A program made the position numbers and the translations under genes. The notes beneath the pieces were generated by a model, which saw only the letters and a program-made list of their open reading frames with translations, did no database searches and was not told where the DNA came from. 64,000 bases of DNA from an uncultured Christensenella sp. (GTDB lineage Bacteria > Bacillota > Clostridia > Christensenellales > Borkfalkiaceae), in NCBI GenBank assembly GCA_910586245.1, contig CAJUFY010000002.1, positions 1 through 64,000 of the forward strand, given 5' to 3'. Below, one piece after another: positions 41,979-51,150 of this stretch; the first letter of the stretch is position 1; each line of letters begins with the position of its first letter.

Positions 41979-42587
41979 ATGACAGTCTGGGAAATTCTTT
42001 TTATCGCGATTGCGCTTTCGATGGACGCGTTCGCCGTGGGCATGACCAACGGCATGAGCGATCCGCGCATGCAAACGGGCAAAATTCTGCTCGTCGCTTT
42101 TGCGTTCGGGCTATTCCAGTTTTTGATGCCCGTGCTGGGATTTTATCTCGGCGCGGCGTTTGCGGAAATCGTGGAAAAAATCGCGCCCTGGCTTTCGTGC
42201 GCGCTGCTCGTCTTGCTCGGCGGGAAGGCGATTCAGGGCGCGGTTTCGGAAAAAATCCGCGCCCGCAGAGAAAATCTGCTCCGTCCTTTTTTGGGCGGCG
42301 CGGAAAGCGTGCTCGGCTTGGGCAAACTGGCGGCGCAGGCGGTTGCGACCAGTTTGGACGCGCTCGCCGTGGGTGTCACGCTGCTCGCCGCGCAAACTTC
42401 CTCTGCGTTGCCGTTGCCGTTTTTGGTCTGCGCGGGGCTGATCGGACTCGTTACATTCGCGCTTTCGGTGGCTGCAGTGGAGATCGGCAAGCGGGCGGGC
42501 GACCGCTTCTCGGCGCAGGCGGAAGTTGCGGGCGGCGTCGTTTTGATCGGGATCGGGCTCAAGATTCTCGTCGAATCCTTTCTGTAA
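41979..42587 (+). CDS. mntP: Manganese efflux pump MntP
   Basis: A 202-residue membrane protein with six helices. The family motifs are present: SMDAFAVGMTNG near the N terminus and its repeat TSLDALAVGVTL at about 127, whose Asp residues line the Mn2+ path. Length is close to the usual 190. It expels Mn2+ under excess. CGGGGA lies before the ATG, immediately after the riboswitch terminator. Confidence 0.93.
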   Translation: MTVWEILFIAIALSMDAFAVGMTNGMSDPRMQTGKILLVAFAFGLFQFLMPVLGFYLGAAFAEIVEKIAPWLSCALLVLLGGKAIQGAVSEKIRARRENLLRPFLGGAESVLGLGKLAAQAVATSLDALAVGVTLLAAQTSSALPLPFLVCAGLIGLVTFALSVAAVEIGKRAGDRFSAQAEVAGGVVLIGIGLKILVESFL

Positions 42588-42603
42588 ATCTTTGTAAGCA
42601 AAC

Positions 42604-42632
42604 TTGACAATCGCATCCGTTCGTAGTATAAT
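42604..42632 (+). promoter_or_regulatory. Consensus promoter of acyltransferase gene
   Basis: TTGACA (42604-42609), 17 bases, TATAAT (42627-42632), with GGGAG and a TTG start 31 bases further on. Confidence 0.85.
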
Positions 42633-42662
42633 ACCGTTGGAAATCCAAACGGGAGAAATCAT

Positions 42663-43949
42663 TTGAAAAAACACGTAAAGCGCTACGATTTTGCGCGAAA
42701 ACCGAAAAAAGCGAGCAGGTTTTGGATGTGGATCGGGCGTACGTTTGCAATCCGTCCCCGCCTGAAAGGCTGTCCGCTGCAAGTAAAAAAAATCAATATG
42801 GAGGGGATCGAGCCGCCCTATCTGCTTCTGGCAACGCACGCCAGCATGCTCGACTTCCCCGTCATGTATCAGGCGATTGCGCCGCATAACGCAAACAACG
42901 TGGTCGCGATCGACGCGGTGCGCGATGTCGGCGACTGGCTGATGCGGCAGGTCGGCTGTATCTGCAAGCGCAAGTTCGTAAAGGATTATCATCTGATCCG
43001 CAACATGCGGTATTGCGCGGAAAAATACCGGAGCATCGTATGCGTATATCCCGAAGCGCGTTACACGCTGGACGGAACGACTTCTTTTTTGCCCGATTCG
43101 CTGGGCAAGATGAGCAAACTCATGAAGACGCCCGTCGTCGTTCTGCGCATGTACGGTACGTTCATCGCCGCGCCGCAGTGGAATAAAGACGAACAGAAAA
43201 TTCCACTGGCGTGCGAACTCGAATGCGTCGCCACGGCGGAAGAGGCGGCAACGCTTACGGTTGCGGAGCTGAACGAACGCATCAAAAAAGCGTTGCAACG
43301 GGACGATTACGCCTATCAGCGCGCGCGGGGGATCGAACTGAAAAGCCCCAACCGCGCCAACGGTTTGCACAATATTCTGTATCAGTGCCCGCACTGCAAA
43401 CAGGAATTCCACATGTATTCCGCGGGGACGCGGCTGTGGTGTTCGGCGTGCGGCAAGGGCTGGCAGATGAGTACGCTTTCGGAACTGAAAGCGGAAGAAG
43501 GGGAAACGGAGTTCCGTTATATTCCGGACTGGACGGCGTGGGAACGCGGAAACGTGCGCAAAGAGGTGCGCGGGGGAACTTACCGTTTCGAGGACGAAGT
43601 GACGGTGCATACCCTGCCCAATGCAAAACGGTTTTACGATCAGGGCAAGGGAAAGCTCGTACAGACGGCGGAGGGAACTTTTCTCGAATGTACGGCTTAC
43701 GGCGAAAAAACGTCTCTTTTCTGGTCGGCGGCGGAACTGGAAAGCGTGCACGTCGAATACGATTATCCCTATCGGAAAGATAAATACAAGAAAAATATTT
43801 TCGGCGACTGCGTAGATATTTCGACGCCGCAGGAAAGTTACTGGCTCCACCCCGTGAACTTGCGGGATCAGCTGACCAAACTTTCCTTTGCAACGGAGGA
43901 AATTCACTTGCTTGCGTTGGAAAAACTGAAATCGGATTCGGCAAAATAA
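42663..43949 (+). CDS. PlsC-like acyltransferase fused to a zinc ribbon
   Basis: A 428-residue protein. Residues about 50-190 follow the 1-acylglycerol-3-phosphate acyltransferase fold: LLATHASMLDFPVMYQA replaces the NHxxxxD motif (His-Ala-Ser-Met-Leu-Asp keeps the H-x4-D spacing), and VYPEARYTLDGTT stands for the FPEGTR block. Residues about 241-262 are a zinc ribbon (CPHC ... CSAC). A beta-rich C-terminal 150 residues has no known match. No membrane segment is evident. The start is TTG with GGGAG upstream. It probably acylates a lipid or a lipid-like substrate; the fusion is unusual. Confidence 0.7.
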   Translation: MKKHVKRYDFARKPKKASRFWMWIGRTFAIRPRLKGCPLQVKKINMEGIEPPYLLLATHASMLDFPVMYQAIAPHNANNVVAIDAVRDVGDWLMRQVGCICKRKFVKDYHLIRNMRYCAEKYRSIVCVYPEARYTLDGTTSFLPDSLGKMSKLMKTPVVVLRMYGTFIAAPQWNKDEQKIPLACELECVATAEEAATLTVAELNERIKKALQRDDYAYQRARGIELKSPNRANGLHNILYQCPHCKQEFHMYSAGTRLWCSACGKGWQMSTLSELKAEEGETEFRYIPDWTAWERGNVRKEVRGGTYRFEDEVTVHTLPNAKRFYDQGKGKLVQTAEGTFLECTAYGEKTSLFWSAAELESVHVEYDYPYRKDKYKKNIFGDCVDISTPQESYWLHPVNLRDQLTKLSFATEEIHLLALEKLKSDSAK

Positions 43950-43978
43950 AAAAATTGAAAGTCGGGCGCGGCATGCGC

Positions 43979-44007
43979 TTGACTTTTTTCGTGGCAAATG
44001 ATACCAT
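43979..44007 (+). promoter_or_regulatory. Promoter of second Mn-type leader
   Basis: TTGACT (43979-43984), 17 bases, TACCAT (44002-44007); the -10 box is weak. Confidence 0.5.
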
Positions 44008-44013
44008 TTTGAA

Positions 44014-44127
44014 CGTTGAGAGGGAGTAGTCCGCGCGCCGCGGCAACATACCCCGCCTGCCGTTGCAGGCGTGTCGCGGCGGTTCGTATGAACGACAAGA
44101 CTTTCGGCAAAAATCTTTCTTGCCGCA
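44014..44127 (+). promoter_or_regulatory. yybP-ykoY-type manganese riboswitch
   Basis: AGAGGGAGTAG at the start, GCAACATACC in the middle and GACAAGACTTT at the end match the class signatures. The hairpin CGGCAA/TTGCCG (44105-44125) ends 3 bases before the AAGGAG of the next gene and lacks a T run, so control is probably translational rather than by termination. Confidence 0.82.
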
Positions 44128-44144
44128 TAAGGAGTGTTTCGGGT

Positions 44145-45146
44145 ATGGAACTTGCATTATGGATTTTTTTGTTGGTCGTAGGACTTGCTCTGCTCATCAA
44201 AGGCGCCGACTGGTTTGTGGACGGCAGCGCGGGCATTGCGGGAAAGTGTAAAATACCGCCGCTCATCATCGGGCTCACCGTGGTGGCGTTCGGTACGAGC
44301 GCGCCCGAACTGTGCGTTTCCGTCGCTTCGGCGATCAAGCATTCGACGGAGATCGCGATCGGGAACGTGGTCGGCAGCAATATTGCGAATATTCTGCTCA
44401 TTCTCGGCGTTGCGGCGCTCATTCATCATTTGCCCGTTACGCGCAATTCCCTCGTGCTCGATCTTCCCGTTCTGCTCGTTTCGAGCGGACTTTTGGTGGG
44501 GCTCGGCGTCTGGGGGCGCGCGCTCGAATGGTGGGACGGACTGATCTTTTTAGGAATCTTTGCGGCGTATCTTACCGTGTTGCTGTTAAAGGCGAAAAAG
44601 TCGCTCAAAACGGCGGGGGCGGCCGCGCTTCCCGTGCAAACGGAACGTACGCCGAAGGGGAAAATCGCGCGGTGGTACGCCGCCATGCGCGAAAAAATTT
44701 GGTTTTTGATCGTACTTACGATCGTGGGGCTCGGGCTCGTGGTGGGCGGCGGAACGCTGCTCGTTGAAAGCGCGAAGCAGATCGCGGGGCACTTCGGCGT
44801 ATCCGAGAGGATCATCGCGCTCACCGTGGTCGCAATCGGCACTTCGCTGCCCGAACTGGTTACTTCGGTCGTTGCCGCAAGAAAGGGCGAAACGGATATC
44901 GCCGTCGGCAACGTGATCGGCAGCAATATCTTTAATATTCTGCTCATTGCCGGCATTTCGTCGCTCGTCTATCCGTTGCCGTTTACGTTGGAAGGCAATC
45001 TGATCGACGCGCTCGTCGCGCTGGGCGCGGTCGTACTCCTGTATGCGTTTTCCCTCTTTAAGGGACACAGGATCGGGAAGATCGGCGGCGCGGCGATGCT
45101 CGCCTGCTTTGCGGGTTACTACGTATATCTTTTCTGCACGCTGTAA
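44145..45146 (+). CDS. CaCA-family cation exchanger (YrbG-like)
   Basis: A 333-residue antiporter of the Ca2+/Na+ superfamily with about ten helices in two inverted halves. The alpha-repeats are clear: VVAFGTSAPELCVSVASA (about 47) and VVAIGTSLPELVTSVVAA (about 228), each with the ion-binding Glu. Bacterial members are annotated as Na+/Ca2+ exchangers, but a Mn2+-riboswitch upstream argues that this one exports Mn2+ or is needed when Mn2+ is high. AAGGAG lies 10 bases before the ATG. The ABC exporter genes follow after about 20 bases. Confidence 0.9.
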   Translation: MELALWIFLLVVGLALLIKGADWFVDGSAGIAGKCKIPPLIIGLTVVAFGTSAPELCVSVASAIKHSTEIAIGNVVGSNIANILLILGVAALIHHLPVTRNSLVLDLPVLLVSSGLLVGLGVWGRALEWWDGLIFLGIFAAYLTVLLLKAKKSLKTAGAAALPVQTERTPKGKIARWYAAMREKIWFLIVLTIVGLGLVVGGGTLLVESAKQIAGHFGVSERIIALTVVAIGTSLPELVTSVVAARKGETDIAVGNVIGSNIFNILLIAGISSLVYPLPFTLEGNLIDALVALGAVVLLYAFSLFKGHRIGKIGGAAMLACFAGYYVYLFCTL

Positions 45147-45166
45147 AAGGGTGCGTGGGAGTTTGC

Positions 45167-46879
45167 TTGAAACACTTATCCGTTTGTCTGAAAAACTATC
45201 GTCTGGAAGCGGTGCTTGCGCCGCTTTTCAAATTGCTCGAAGCGGCAATGGAGTTGCTCGTGCCCCTCGTCGTCGCGGTGATCGTGAACGACGGCGTGAA
45301 CGGAGGGGACAAGTCGTATATCCTGTACGGCTGTCTGATCCTCGTCGGGTTCGGCGCGGTCGGGCTCGCGTTTTCGCTGACCGCACAGTTTTTTGCCGCG
45401 AAGGCTGCGGTGGGTGCTTCGGCGCGTCTGCGCGGAATGCTGTTCCGCAAGCTGCAATCTTTTTCCTTTTCGCAGATCGACGAAGCGGGTACTTCCGCAA
45501 TGATCACCCGCATGATGAGCGACGTCAATCAGGTGCAGACGGGCATCAACATGACGCTGCGTCTGCTGTTGCGTTCTCCTCTCATCGTGTTCGGCGCAAC
45601 GGGCATGGCGTTCGTTAAGGACGCGCATTCCGCGCTCGTATTCGTTGCGGTGCTGCCCCTGCTCGTCGCGGTGGTGGCGGGCGTGATGTGCGCGGGGATT
45701 CCGATGTACCGCCGCGTGCAGGGGAAGCTGGATCAGGTGTATTCTTCCACGCGCGAAAATCTGACGGGCGTGCGCGTGATCCGCGCCTTCTGCAAAGAGG
45801 AAGACGAAATCGCCGAATTCGGCGGACGCAACCGCGCCCTGTGCAAAGAGCAGAAGCGCGCGGGGTTCGTTTCTTCGCTCATGAATCCGTTTACTTACGT
45901 GCTCGTCAGTCTTGCGGTCATCGCGCTCGTATACGTAGGCGCCCTGCGCGTCGACGGGGGCGCAATCGAACAGGGCGACGTGATCGCGCTGTACAGCTAT
46001 CTTTCGATCATTCTCGTGGAGCTTGTAAAACTCGCGAATCTTATTTTTACGATTACGAAGGCGATTTCGAGCGGCAAGCGCGTGAGCGCGGTACTCGACG
46101 CGGAAGGGGAGCCCTCCGTGACCGAGGAGGCGGGGGAACCCGTTTCCGAAGAGTATGCCGTTGCGTTCGATCGCGTGACCTTTTTTTACGAGGGCGGCGG
46201 CGCGCCCGCGCTCAGCGATATCAATTTATCCGTGCGCCGCGGGGAGACGGTCGGCGTGCTCGGCGGAACGGGCTCGGGCAAGAGTACGCTCGTGAACTTA
46301 ATTCCCCGTTTCTATGCCGCGACGGAAGGCAGCGTGCGCGTCGACGGCGTGCGCGTCGGGGCGATTCCTTTTCAGACGCTCCGCGAACGGGTGGCAATCG
46401 TTCCGCAAAAAACGGCGCTCTTTCACGGAACGATCCGTTCCAACCTCCTTTGGGGAAACGGCGAAGCGACGGACGAAGATCTGATGAACGCGGTGAAGCT
46501 GGCGCAGGCGGAGGACGTGGTGGCTGCAAAGGGCGGGCTGGACGGCGAAATCGCGCAGGACGGCAAAAATCTTTCGGGCGGACAGCGCCAGCGGCTCACC
46601 ATTGCGCGCGCGCTTGTAAGAAATCCGGAAATTCTCATTCTCGACGATTCGTCGTCCGCGCTCGATTACGCGACGGACGCAAAGTTGAAACGGGCGTTGC
46701 AGTCGCTCGACTGCACGACGTTTATCGTATCGCAGCGCGCTTCTTCCGTGCGCCATGCCGATCAGATTCTCGTGCTCGACGACGGCAGACAAGCCGGACT
46801 CGGTACGCACGAAAGTTTATTGCGGGACTGTGCGGTTTACCGTGAAATCAACGCGTCGCAAGAGAGGGAGGAAGCATGA
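45167..46879 (+). CDS. ABC exporter half-transporter, degenerate Walker B subunit
   Basis: A 570-residue membrane-ATPase fusion: six helices (about 1-300) then a nucleotide-binding domain with Walker A GGTGSGKSTL, signature LSGGQRQRL, and Walker B ILILDDSSSALD. The catalytic Glu expected after the Walker B Asp is Asp here, as in the degenerate half of heterodimeric exporters such as TM287/288 and BmrCD. The TTG at 45167 has TGGGAG upstream; GTG at 45155 is an alternative. Its stop overlaps the next start (ATGA), so the two pair. Substrate (drug, lipid or peptide) is unknown. Confidence 0.9.
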   Translation: MKHLSVCLKNYRLEAVLAPLFKLLEAAMELLVPLVVAVIVNDGVNGGDKSYILYGCLILVGFGAVGLAFSLTAQFFAAKAAVGASARLRGMLFRKLQSFSFSQIDEAGTSAMITRMMSDVNQVQTGINMTLRLLLRSPLIVFGATGMAFVKDAHSALVFVAVLPLLVAVVAGVMCAGIPMYRRVQGKLDQVYSSTRENLTGVRVIRAFCKEEDEIAEFGGRNRALCKEQKRAGFVSSLMNPFTYVLVSLAVIALVYVGALRVDGGAIEQGDVIALYSYLSIILVELVKLANLIFTITKAISSGKRVSAVLDAEGEPSVTEEAGEPVSEEYAVAFDRVTFFYEGGGAPALSDINLSVRRGETVGVLGGTGSGKSTLVNLIPRFYAATEGSVRVDGVRVGAIPFQTLRERVAIVPQKTALFHGTIRSNLLWGNGEATDEDLMNAVKLAQAEDVVAAKGGLDGEIAQDGKNLSGGQRQRLTIARALVRNPEILILDDSSSALDYATDAKLKRALQSLDCTTFIVSQRASSVRHADQILVLDDGRQAGLGTHESLLRDCAVYREINASQEREEA

Positions 46880-48624
46880 AAAAGAACGCGGACTCCCGTA
46901 AAACGTTTGCGGGCATTTTAAAATACTTAAAACCTTACGCGCCTTATCTCGTATGTACGCTGTTGCTTGCGCTCGTGACGGTGGCGGGGCAGCTCGCCGT
47001 GCCTTATTTCGTGGGGCGCGCGATCGATCGGATCGTCGGCGCGGGTAGCGTGGACTATGCGGGACTGTACCGTTTGTTCCTCGTCATCGGCGTATGCGTG
47101 CTGGCGGGCGCGGCGGCGCAGTGGCTCATGAGCCTTTGCAACAATCACGTCGCTTACCGCGTGCTTGCCGATATCCGGAAAGACGCGTTCTGCAAAATTG
47201 AACGGTTGCCGCTTCGATATCTCGACGGGCGCGCCTACGGCGAAATATCGTCGGTCATCGTAACGGACGCCGAACAGTTTTCGGACGGATTGTTGCTCGG
47301 TTTTACGCAGTTGTTTACGGGAATCGTTACCATTCTGGGCGTACTCGTCATCATGCTGGTCATGCGTTGGCAGATCGCGCTCGTCGTGTTCTGCATTACG
47401 CCGCTTTCGCTGTTTGCGGCGAAGTTCATTTCTTCCCGCACCTATTCCATGTTCAAAAAGCAGTCCGAAGTGCGCGCGGAACAGACGGCGTTTATCGACG
47501 AAATGATCGGGAATTTAAAAGTCGTAAAAGCTTACACGCACGAGGACGAGAACGAAACCGTGTTCGACGAAAAGAACGAGCGCATGCGGAAGTGCTCGCT
47601 GCGCGCCATCTTCTTCTCTTCGACGACCAACCCCGTGACGAGATTCATCAACTCCGTGGTCTATTCGGCGGTCGCCGCAGTGGGCGCGCTGACCGTCATC
47701 GCGACGGGCGGAATCTTTTCCGTCGGGAATCTGACGACCTTCCTTTCCTACTCCACCCAGTACACCAAACCGTTTAACGAGATTTCGGAAGTCGTTTCCG
47801 AATTCCAGAACGCGCTTGCCTGTGCGGCACGGCTGTTTGCGCTCATCGGCGAGGAAGAAGAACCGAGCGATGCCGAAGCCTGCGCGCCGGAATCGGTGCG
47901 GGGGGACGTCGAACTTTGCAACGTAGACTTTTCCTATCAGCCCGACCGTGAACTGATCAAGGACCTCAGCGTGCATGCGAAAGCGGGGCAGCGCGTTGCG
48001 ATCGTAGGACCCACGGGCTGCGGAAAGACGACGCTCATCAATCTTCTGATGCGTTTTTACGACGTGAACGGCGGCAGCGTGCGGGTGGACGGAAAGGACA
48101 TCCGCGAGATTACTCGCAAATCGCTCCGGACGCATTACGGCATGGTATTGCAGGAAACCTGGCTGAAAACGGCGACGGTGCGCGAGAACCTGTGCATGGG
48201 GCGGCCCGACTGCACGGAGGAAGAGATGATCGCCGCGGCAAAGGCGGCGCACGCGCACTCCTTTATTACCCGCCTGCCGCAGGGCTACGATACGGTGATC
48301 GGCGGCGAGGGCGCGCTGTCGCAGGGGCAAAAGCAGTTGCTGTGCATCGCACGGATCATGCTCTGCCGTCCGCCGATGCTCATTCTGGACGAAGCGACGA
48401 GCAACATCGACACGCGTACCGAACGGCTGGTGCAGGACGCGTTCGCGGAACTCATGAAGGGCAGAACCTGTTTCGTCGTGGCGCACAGGCTTTCGACCGT
48501 GCGTACGGCGGACGCCATTCTCGTGATGAATGCGGGCAAAATCATAGAACAGGGAACGCACGAGGAATTGCTTACGAAGGGCGGTTTTTACGCGGAGTTG
48601 TACGAAGCGCAGTTCGCGCATTGA
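46876..48624 (+). CDS. ABC exporter half-transporter, catalytic subunit
   Basis: A 582-residue partner of the preceding subunit: six helices, then Walker A GPTGCGKTTL, signature-type LSQGQKQLL, Walker B MLILDEATSNID with the canonical catalytic Glu, and switch His in VVAHRLSTV. In heterodimers of this type the consensus Glu sits in one subunit only, matching the pair seen here. ATGA overlap with the upstream gene gives 1:1 coupling. GGGAGG precedes the ATG. Confidence 0.92.
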   Translation: MKKNADSRKTFAGILKYLKPYAPYLVCTLLLALVTVAGQLAVPYFVGRAIDRIVGAGSVDYAGLYRLFLVIGVCVLAGAAAQWLMSLCNNHVAYRVLADIRKDAFCKIERLPLRYLDGRAYGEISSVIVTDAEQFSDGLLLGFTQLFTGIVTILGVLVIMLVMRWQIALVVFCITPLSLFAAKFISSRTYSMFKKQSEVRAEQTAFIDEMIGNLKVVKAYTHEDENETVFDEKNERMRKCSLRAIFFSSTTNPVTRFINSVVYSAVAAVGALTVIATGGIFSVGNLTTFLSYSTQYTKPFNEISEVVSEFQNALACAARLFALIGEEEEPSDAEACAPESVRGDVELCNVDFSYQPDRELIKDLSVHAKAGQRVAIVGPTGCGKTTLINLLMRFYDVNGGSVRVDGKDIREITRKSLRTHYGMVLQETWLKTATVRENLCMGRPDCTEEEMIAAAKAAHAHSFITRLPQGYDTVIGGEGALSQGQKQLLCIARIMLCRPPMLILDEATSNIDTRTERLVQDAFAELMKGRTCFVVAHRLSTVRTADAILVMNAGKIIEQGTHEELLTKGGFYAELYEAQFAH

Positions 48625-48663
48625 CGGGGCGCGGTTGCGCCGTTACGGAGGATACGGATCGTT

Positions 48664-50298
48664 ATGAAAACCAAAGTCAAAAAACTGGGAGACAAAGCGC
48701 ATTACGGGGCGCAGATCGTTGCGGTGGGCGCGCTCACGGGGCTGTTCGCGGGCACGGTCGTGACGCTGTATAACGCGCTGGCAAAACTGTGCGAAGAATT
48801 TTCGCGCGGGTATTACGGTTTTTTCCGTGAAAATCCCGCGTTTATTCCGCTGCTCTTTCTCGCGCTGTTTGCAGGTGCGATCGTCATCGGCGGCGTGCTG
48901 TATTTTATTCCGATGATCCGCGGCAGCGGAATTCCGCAGACGGAGGGCGCGACGCGCGGCGTGCTGCGCTATAAGTGGTATCAGGTACTGCCCGCCATGT
49001 TCGCTTCTTCGCTGTTTACGATCTTTATGGGGCTTTCCGCGGGAAGCGAAGGTCCGAGTATCATGATCGGTGGCGCGTGCGGCTACGGAACGAGCGACGT
49101 GCTGAGGCGCAACGCGATCGTGCGGCGCTATCAGGTTACGGGCGGCGCGTGCGCGGGGCTTGCCGTCGCGTTTAACGCGCCCCTTACGGGCATGGCGTTC
49201 GCCTTCGAAGAGGCGCACAAACGCTTTACGCCCGAAGTATTCGTTTGCGCGTTTTCTTCGGTCATCTTTGCGATTTTAACGCGCAACCTGCTCGGCCCCT
49301 GCGTGGGATTGAGCGCGGGCGCGTCGTTTACCACGTTCGTCTTTGCGGCGGATGCGGGCGATTACATGTTCTACCTGTACGTGCTCATGGCGTCACTGTT
49401 GTGCGCGCTCATCGCCGTCGGATTTTACTTTTTGCTGTTTGCGGCGAAAAAGCTGTTCGGGAAGATCAGATTCTGGAAGGGCACGGGCAAGATGCTCATT
49501 CCCTTTCTGGTCGGCGGCGCATTCGCGCTCGTTACCGTGAACGTGATGGGCGGCGGTCACGATTTTATCTCTTCCTTAGGGAGCAAGTCGGAGGGCGTGG
49601 AATCGGTGTTCGGATCTCCGCTGTGGGCGACGCTTTTAATCGTGATCGTATTAAAGCTGATTTTAACGGTGCTCAATTTGGGCGCGGGCGTGCCCTGCGG
49701 CATGTTCATCCCGATGCTTGCCATCGGCGCGGGGCTGGGCGCGCTGCTCGGCGAACTGTGCGCGCTCATGGGCATGAACCCCGCTTATACGGACGTGTTG
49801 ATCATGATCTGCATGGCGACCTTTTTTACCACGGTGGTCAAGGCGCCGATCACGGGTATCGTCATGATCGTGGAACTGACCTGGAACTTTACCTTTTTAT
49901 TGCCCGCCATTCTCGGCGTGGCGGTCGGCTATCTGATCGGCGACGTCTTCCGCACCGAACCGCTCTACGATAAACTGCTCGAAGGCATTCTTGCCGAACA
50001 TAAGGGAAAGGAAAAACGTTGGGTCACGCTGCGCCTGCGCGTAAAAGAGGGCAGCACGGCGGCGGGCAGAGCGGTGCGCGACGTACTTTGGCCGGCGGGC
50101 GCGCGGATCGCGCTGTTGGAGCACGAGGGCAAAGTGATCATGCCGGACGGCAACAGCGAGCTCGAAGCGGGGGATATCGTAACCGCGGCGGGCGAAACGG
50201 ACGAGGAGCACGAGGCGGAATTTACCGAGTTGCTTACGCTTACCGTCGGCGAACTTGCGGAAGAAGATGTTTCTCAGGCGGAAACGGAAATAACGTAA
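48664..50298 (+). CDS. ClC-family chloride channel/antiporter with RCK-C-like domain
   Basis: A 544-residue membrane protein with the three ClC selectivity motifs in order: GSGIPQ (about 100), GSEGPS (about 129, with the gating Glu), and GMFIP (about 348). The C-terminal ~95 residues form a TrkA-C (RCK-C) domain (GRAVRDVLWPAGARIALLEH, MPDGNSELEAGDIVTAAG), a regulatory ligand-binding module present in some bacterial ClC proteins. Likely a Cl-/H+ antiporter or channel. It follows the ABC pair by 39 bases without a terminator between, and has its own terminator. Confidence 0.9.
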   Translation: MKTKVKKLGDKAHYGAQIVAVGALTGLFAGTVVTLYNALAKLCEEFSRGYYGFFRENPAFIPLLFLALFAGAIVIGGVLYFIPMIRGSGIPQTEGATRGVLRYKWYQVLPAMFASSLFTIFMGLSAGSEGPSIMIGGACGYGTSDVLRRNAIVRRYQVTGGACAGLAVAFNAPLTGMAFAFEEAHKRFTPEVFVCAFSSVIFAILTRNLLGPCVGLSAGASFTTFVFAADAGDYMFYLYVLMASLLCALIAVGFYFLLFAAKKLFGKIRFWKGTGKMLIPFLVGGAFALVTVNVMGGGHDFISSLGSKSEGVESVFGSPLWATLLIVIVLKLILTVLNLGAGVPCGMFIPMLAIGAGLGALLGELCALMGMNPAYTDVLIMICMATFFTTVVKAPITGIVMIVELTWNFTFLLPAILGVAVGYLIGDVFRTEPLYDKLLEGILAEHKGKEKRWVTLRLRVKEGSTAAGRAVRDVLWPAGARIALLEHEGKVIMPDGNSELEAGDIVTAAGETDEEHEAEFTELLTLTVGELAEEDVSQAETEIT

Positions 50299-50308
50299 CG
50301 GCACAAGC

Positions 50309-50337
50309 CCGCCCCTATAACGGGGGCGGGTTTTTCC
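50309..50337 (+). terminator. Intrinsic terminator
   Basis: CCCGCCCC and GGGGGCGGG form a G+C stem followed by TTTTTCC. It separates the ClC gene from the rubrerythrin unit. Confidence 0.8.
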
Positions 50338-50422
50338 TTTGATTCCTCATTTTTCCTTTCGCGCGGGAAGTATATCCTTTGAAAAAACCGTCCAAAATGA
50401 TATTGAAGGAGGGAAAAGTTTC

Positions 50423-51019
50423 ATGGACTTTACCAAGACGCAAACGTTTTATAATCTTGCAAGAGGGTTTGCGGGAGAATGCCAGGCAGGCATGCGGTAC
50501 CAACTTACGGCAAAAATGGCGATGGCGGAGGGGCTGGAAAAATTATCGGATACCATTCGTACGATCGCCAAAAACGAAACGAGCCACGCAACGATTTTCT
50601 TTCATGAAATCCTGAAAAATGCAGGCAGTCAGAACGACGTTCATATCGATGCAAACTATCCGTTCCATGCGGGTACGCTTGCGGAAAATCTGAAATTCGC
50701 CGCGCTCGACGAACAGAGCGAAGCGACGAGCATTTATCCGGAATTCGCGAAAATCGCACGGGAAGAGGGGTTTGAGCAAATCGCGCTCAAATTCGAAAAG
50801 GTAGCGATGGTGGAGGGCAATCACCGCATCATCTTCGAATACCTGTACGAGGCGTTTAAGGACGGCTCTCTCTACCGCGCCGAACGGCCGATGCTGTGGA
50901 TCTGCGGTGAATGCGGCTATATGCACACGGCGAACGAAGCGTTTAAGGTTTGCCCGCTCTGCGGCGCAAAACAGGGTGAAGTCGAACTTCATCTCCCCTT
51001 CAAAAAGGAGAATTTATGA
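50423..51019 (+). CDS. rbr: Rubrerythrin
   Basis: A 198-residue diiron peroxidase. The four-helix ferritin-like domain has the iron ligands in GFAGECQAGMRYQL (Glu), KNETSHATIFFHEIL (E-x2-H), LDEQSEATSIYPEFA and VEGNHRIIFEYL (E-x2-H). A C-terminal rubredoxin-type Fe-S4 site follows: ICGECGY ... VCPLCGA. It reduces H2O2 in anaerobes using rubredoxin/NADH. GAAGGAGGG precedes the ATG. The start of the next small gene overlaps its stop. Confidence 0.93.
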   Translation: MDFTKTQTFYNLARGFAGECQAGMRYQLTAKMAMAEGLEKLSDTIRTIAKNETSHATIFFHEILKNAGSQNDVHIDANYPFHAGTLAENLKFAALDEQSEATSIYPEFAKIAREEGFEQIALKFEKVAMVEGNHRIIFEYLYEAFKDGSLYRAERPMLWICGECGYMHTANEAFKVCPLCGAKQGEVELHLPFKKENL

Positions 51020-51150
51020 AAAAGACGAACAACAACAATCAGACCAACAACAAGAATGCACAGAACAACGTGGAAGAAAAGCAGAACAATTCGAATACGA
51101 AGAACTGCGGCAGAGGTTCTAAGTGCAACAAAACCAAGGATTGCAAATAA
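51016..51150 (+). CDS. 44-residue Asn-rich protein with C-terminal cysteines
   Basis: A small protein (MKKTNNNNQTNNKNAQNNVE at the start) that is about one-third asparagine, ending in NCGRGSKCNKTKDCK with three cysteines. AAGGAG lies 6 bases before its ATG, which overlaps the rubrerythrin stop (ATGA). The next gene overlaps its own stop (TAATG). A low-complexity N terminus with a Cys tail suggests metal or disulfide chemistry, but no family is recognised. Confidence 0.7.
   Translation: MKKTNNNNQTNNKNAQNNVEEKQNNSNTKNCGRGSKCNKTKDCK

Noticed and set aside
42111..43997. 628-residue minus-strand frame over mntP and the acyltransferase gene
   Set aside because: Antisense to two motif-supported genes and a promoter; no recognisable product.
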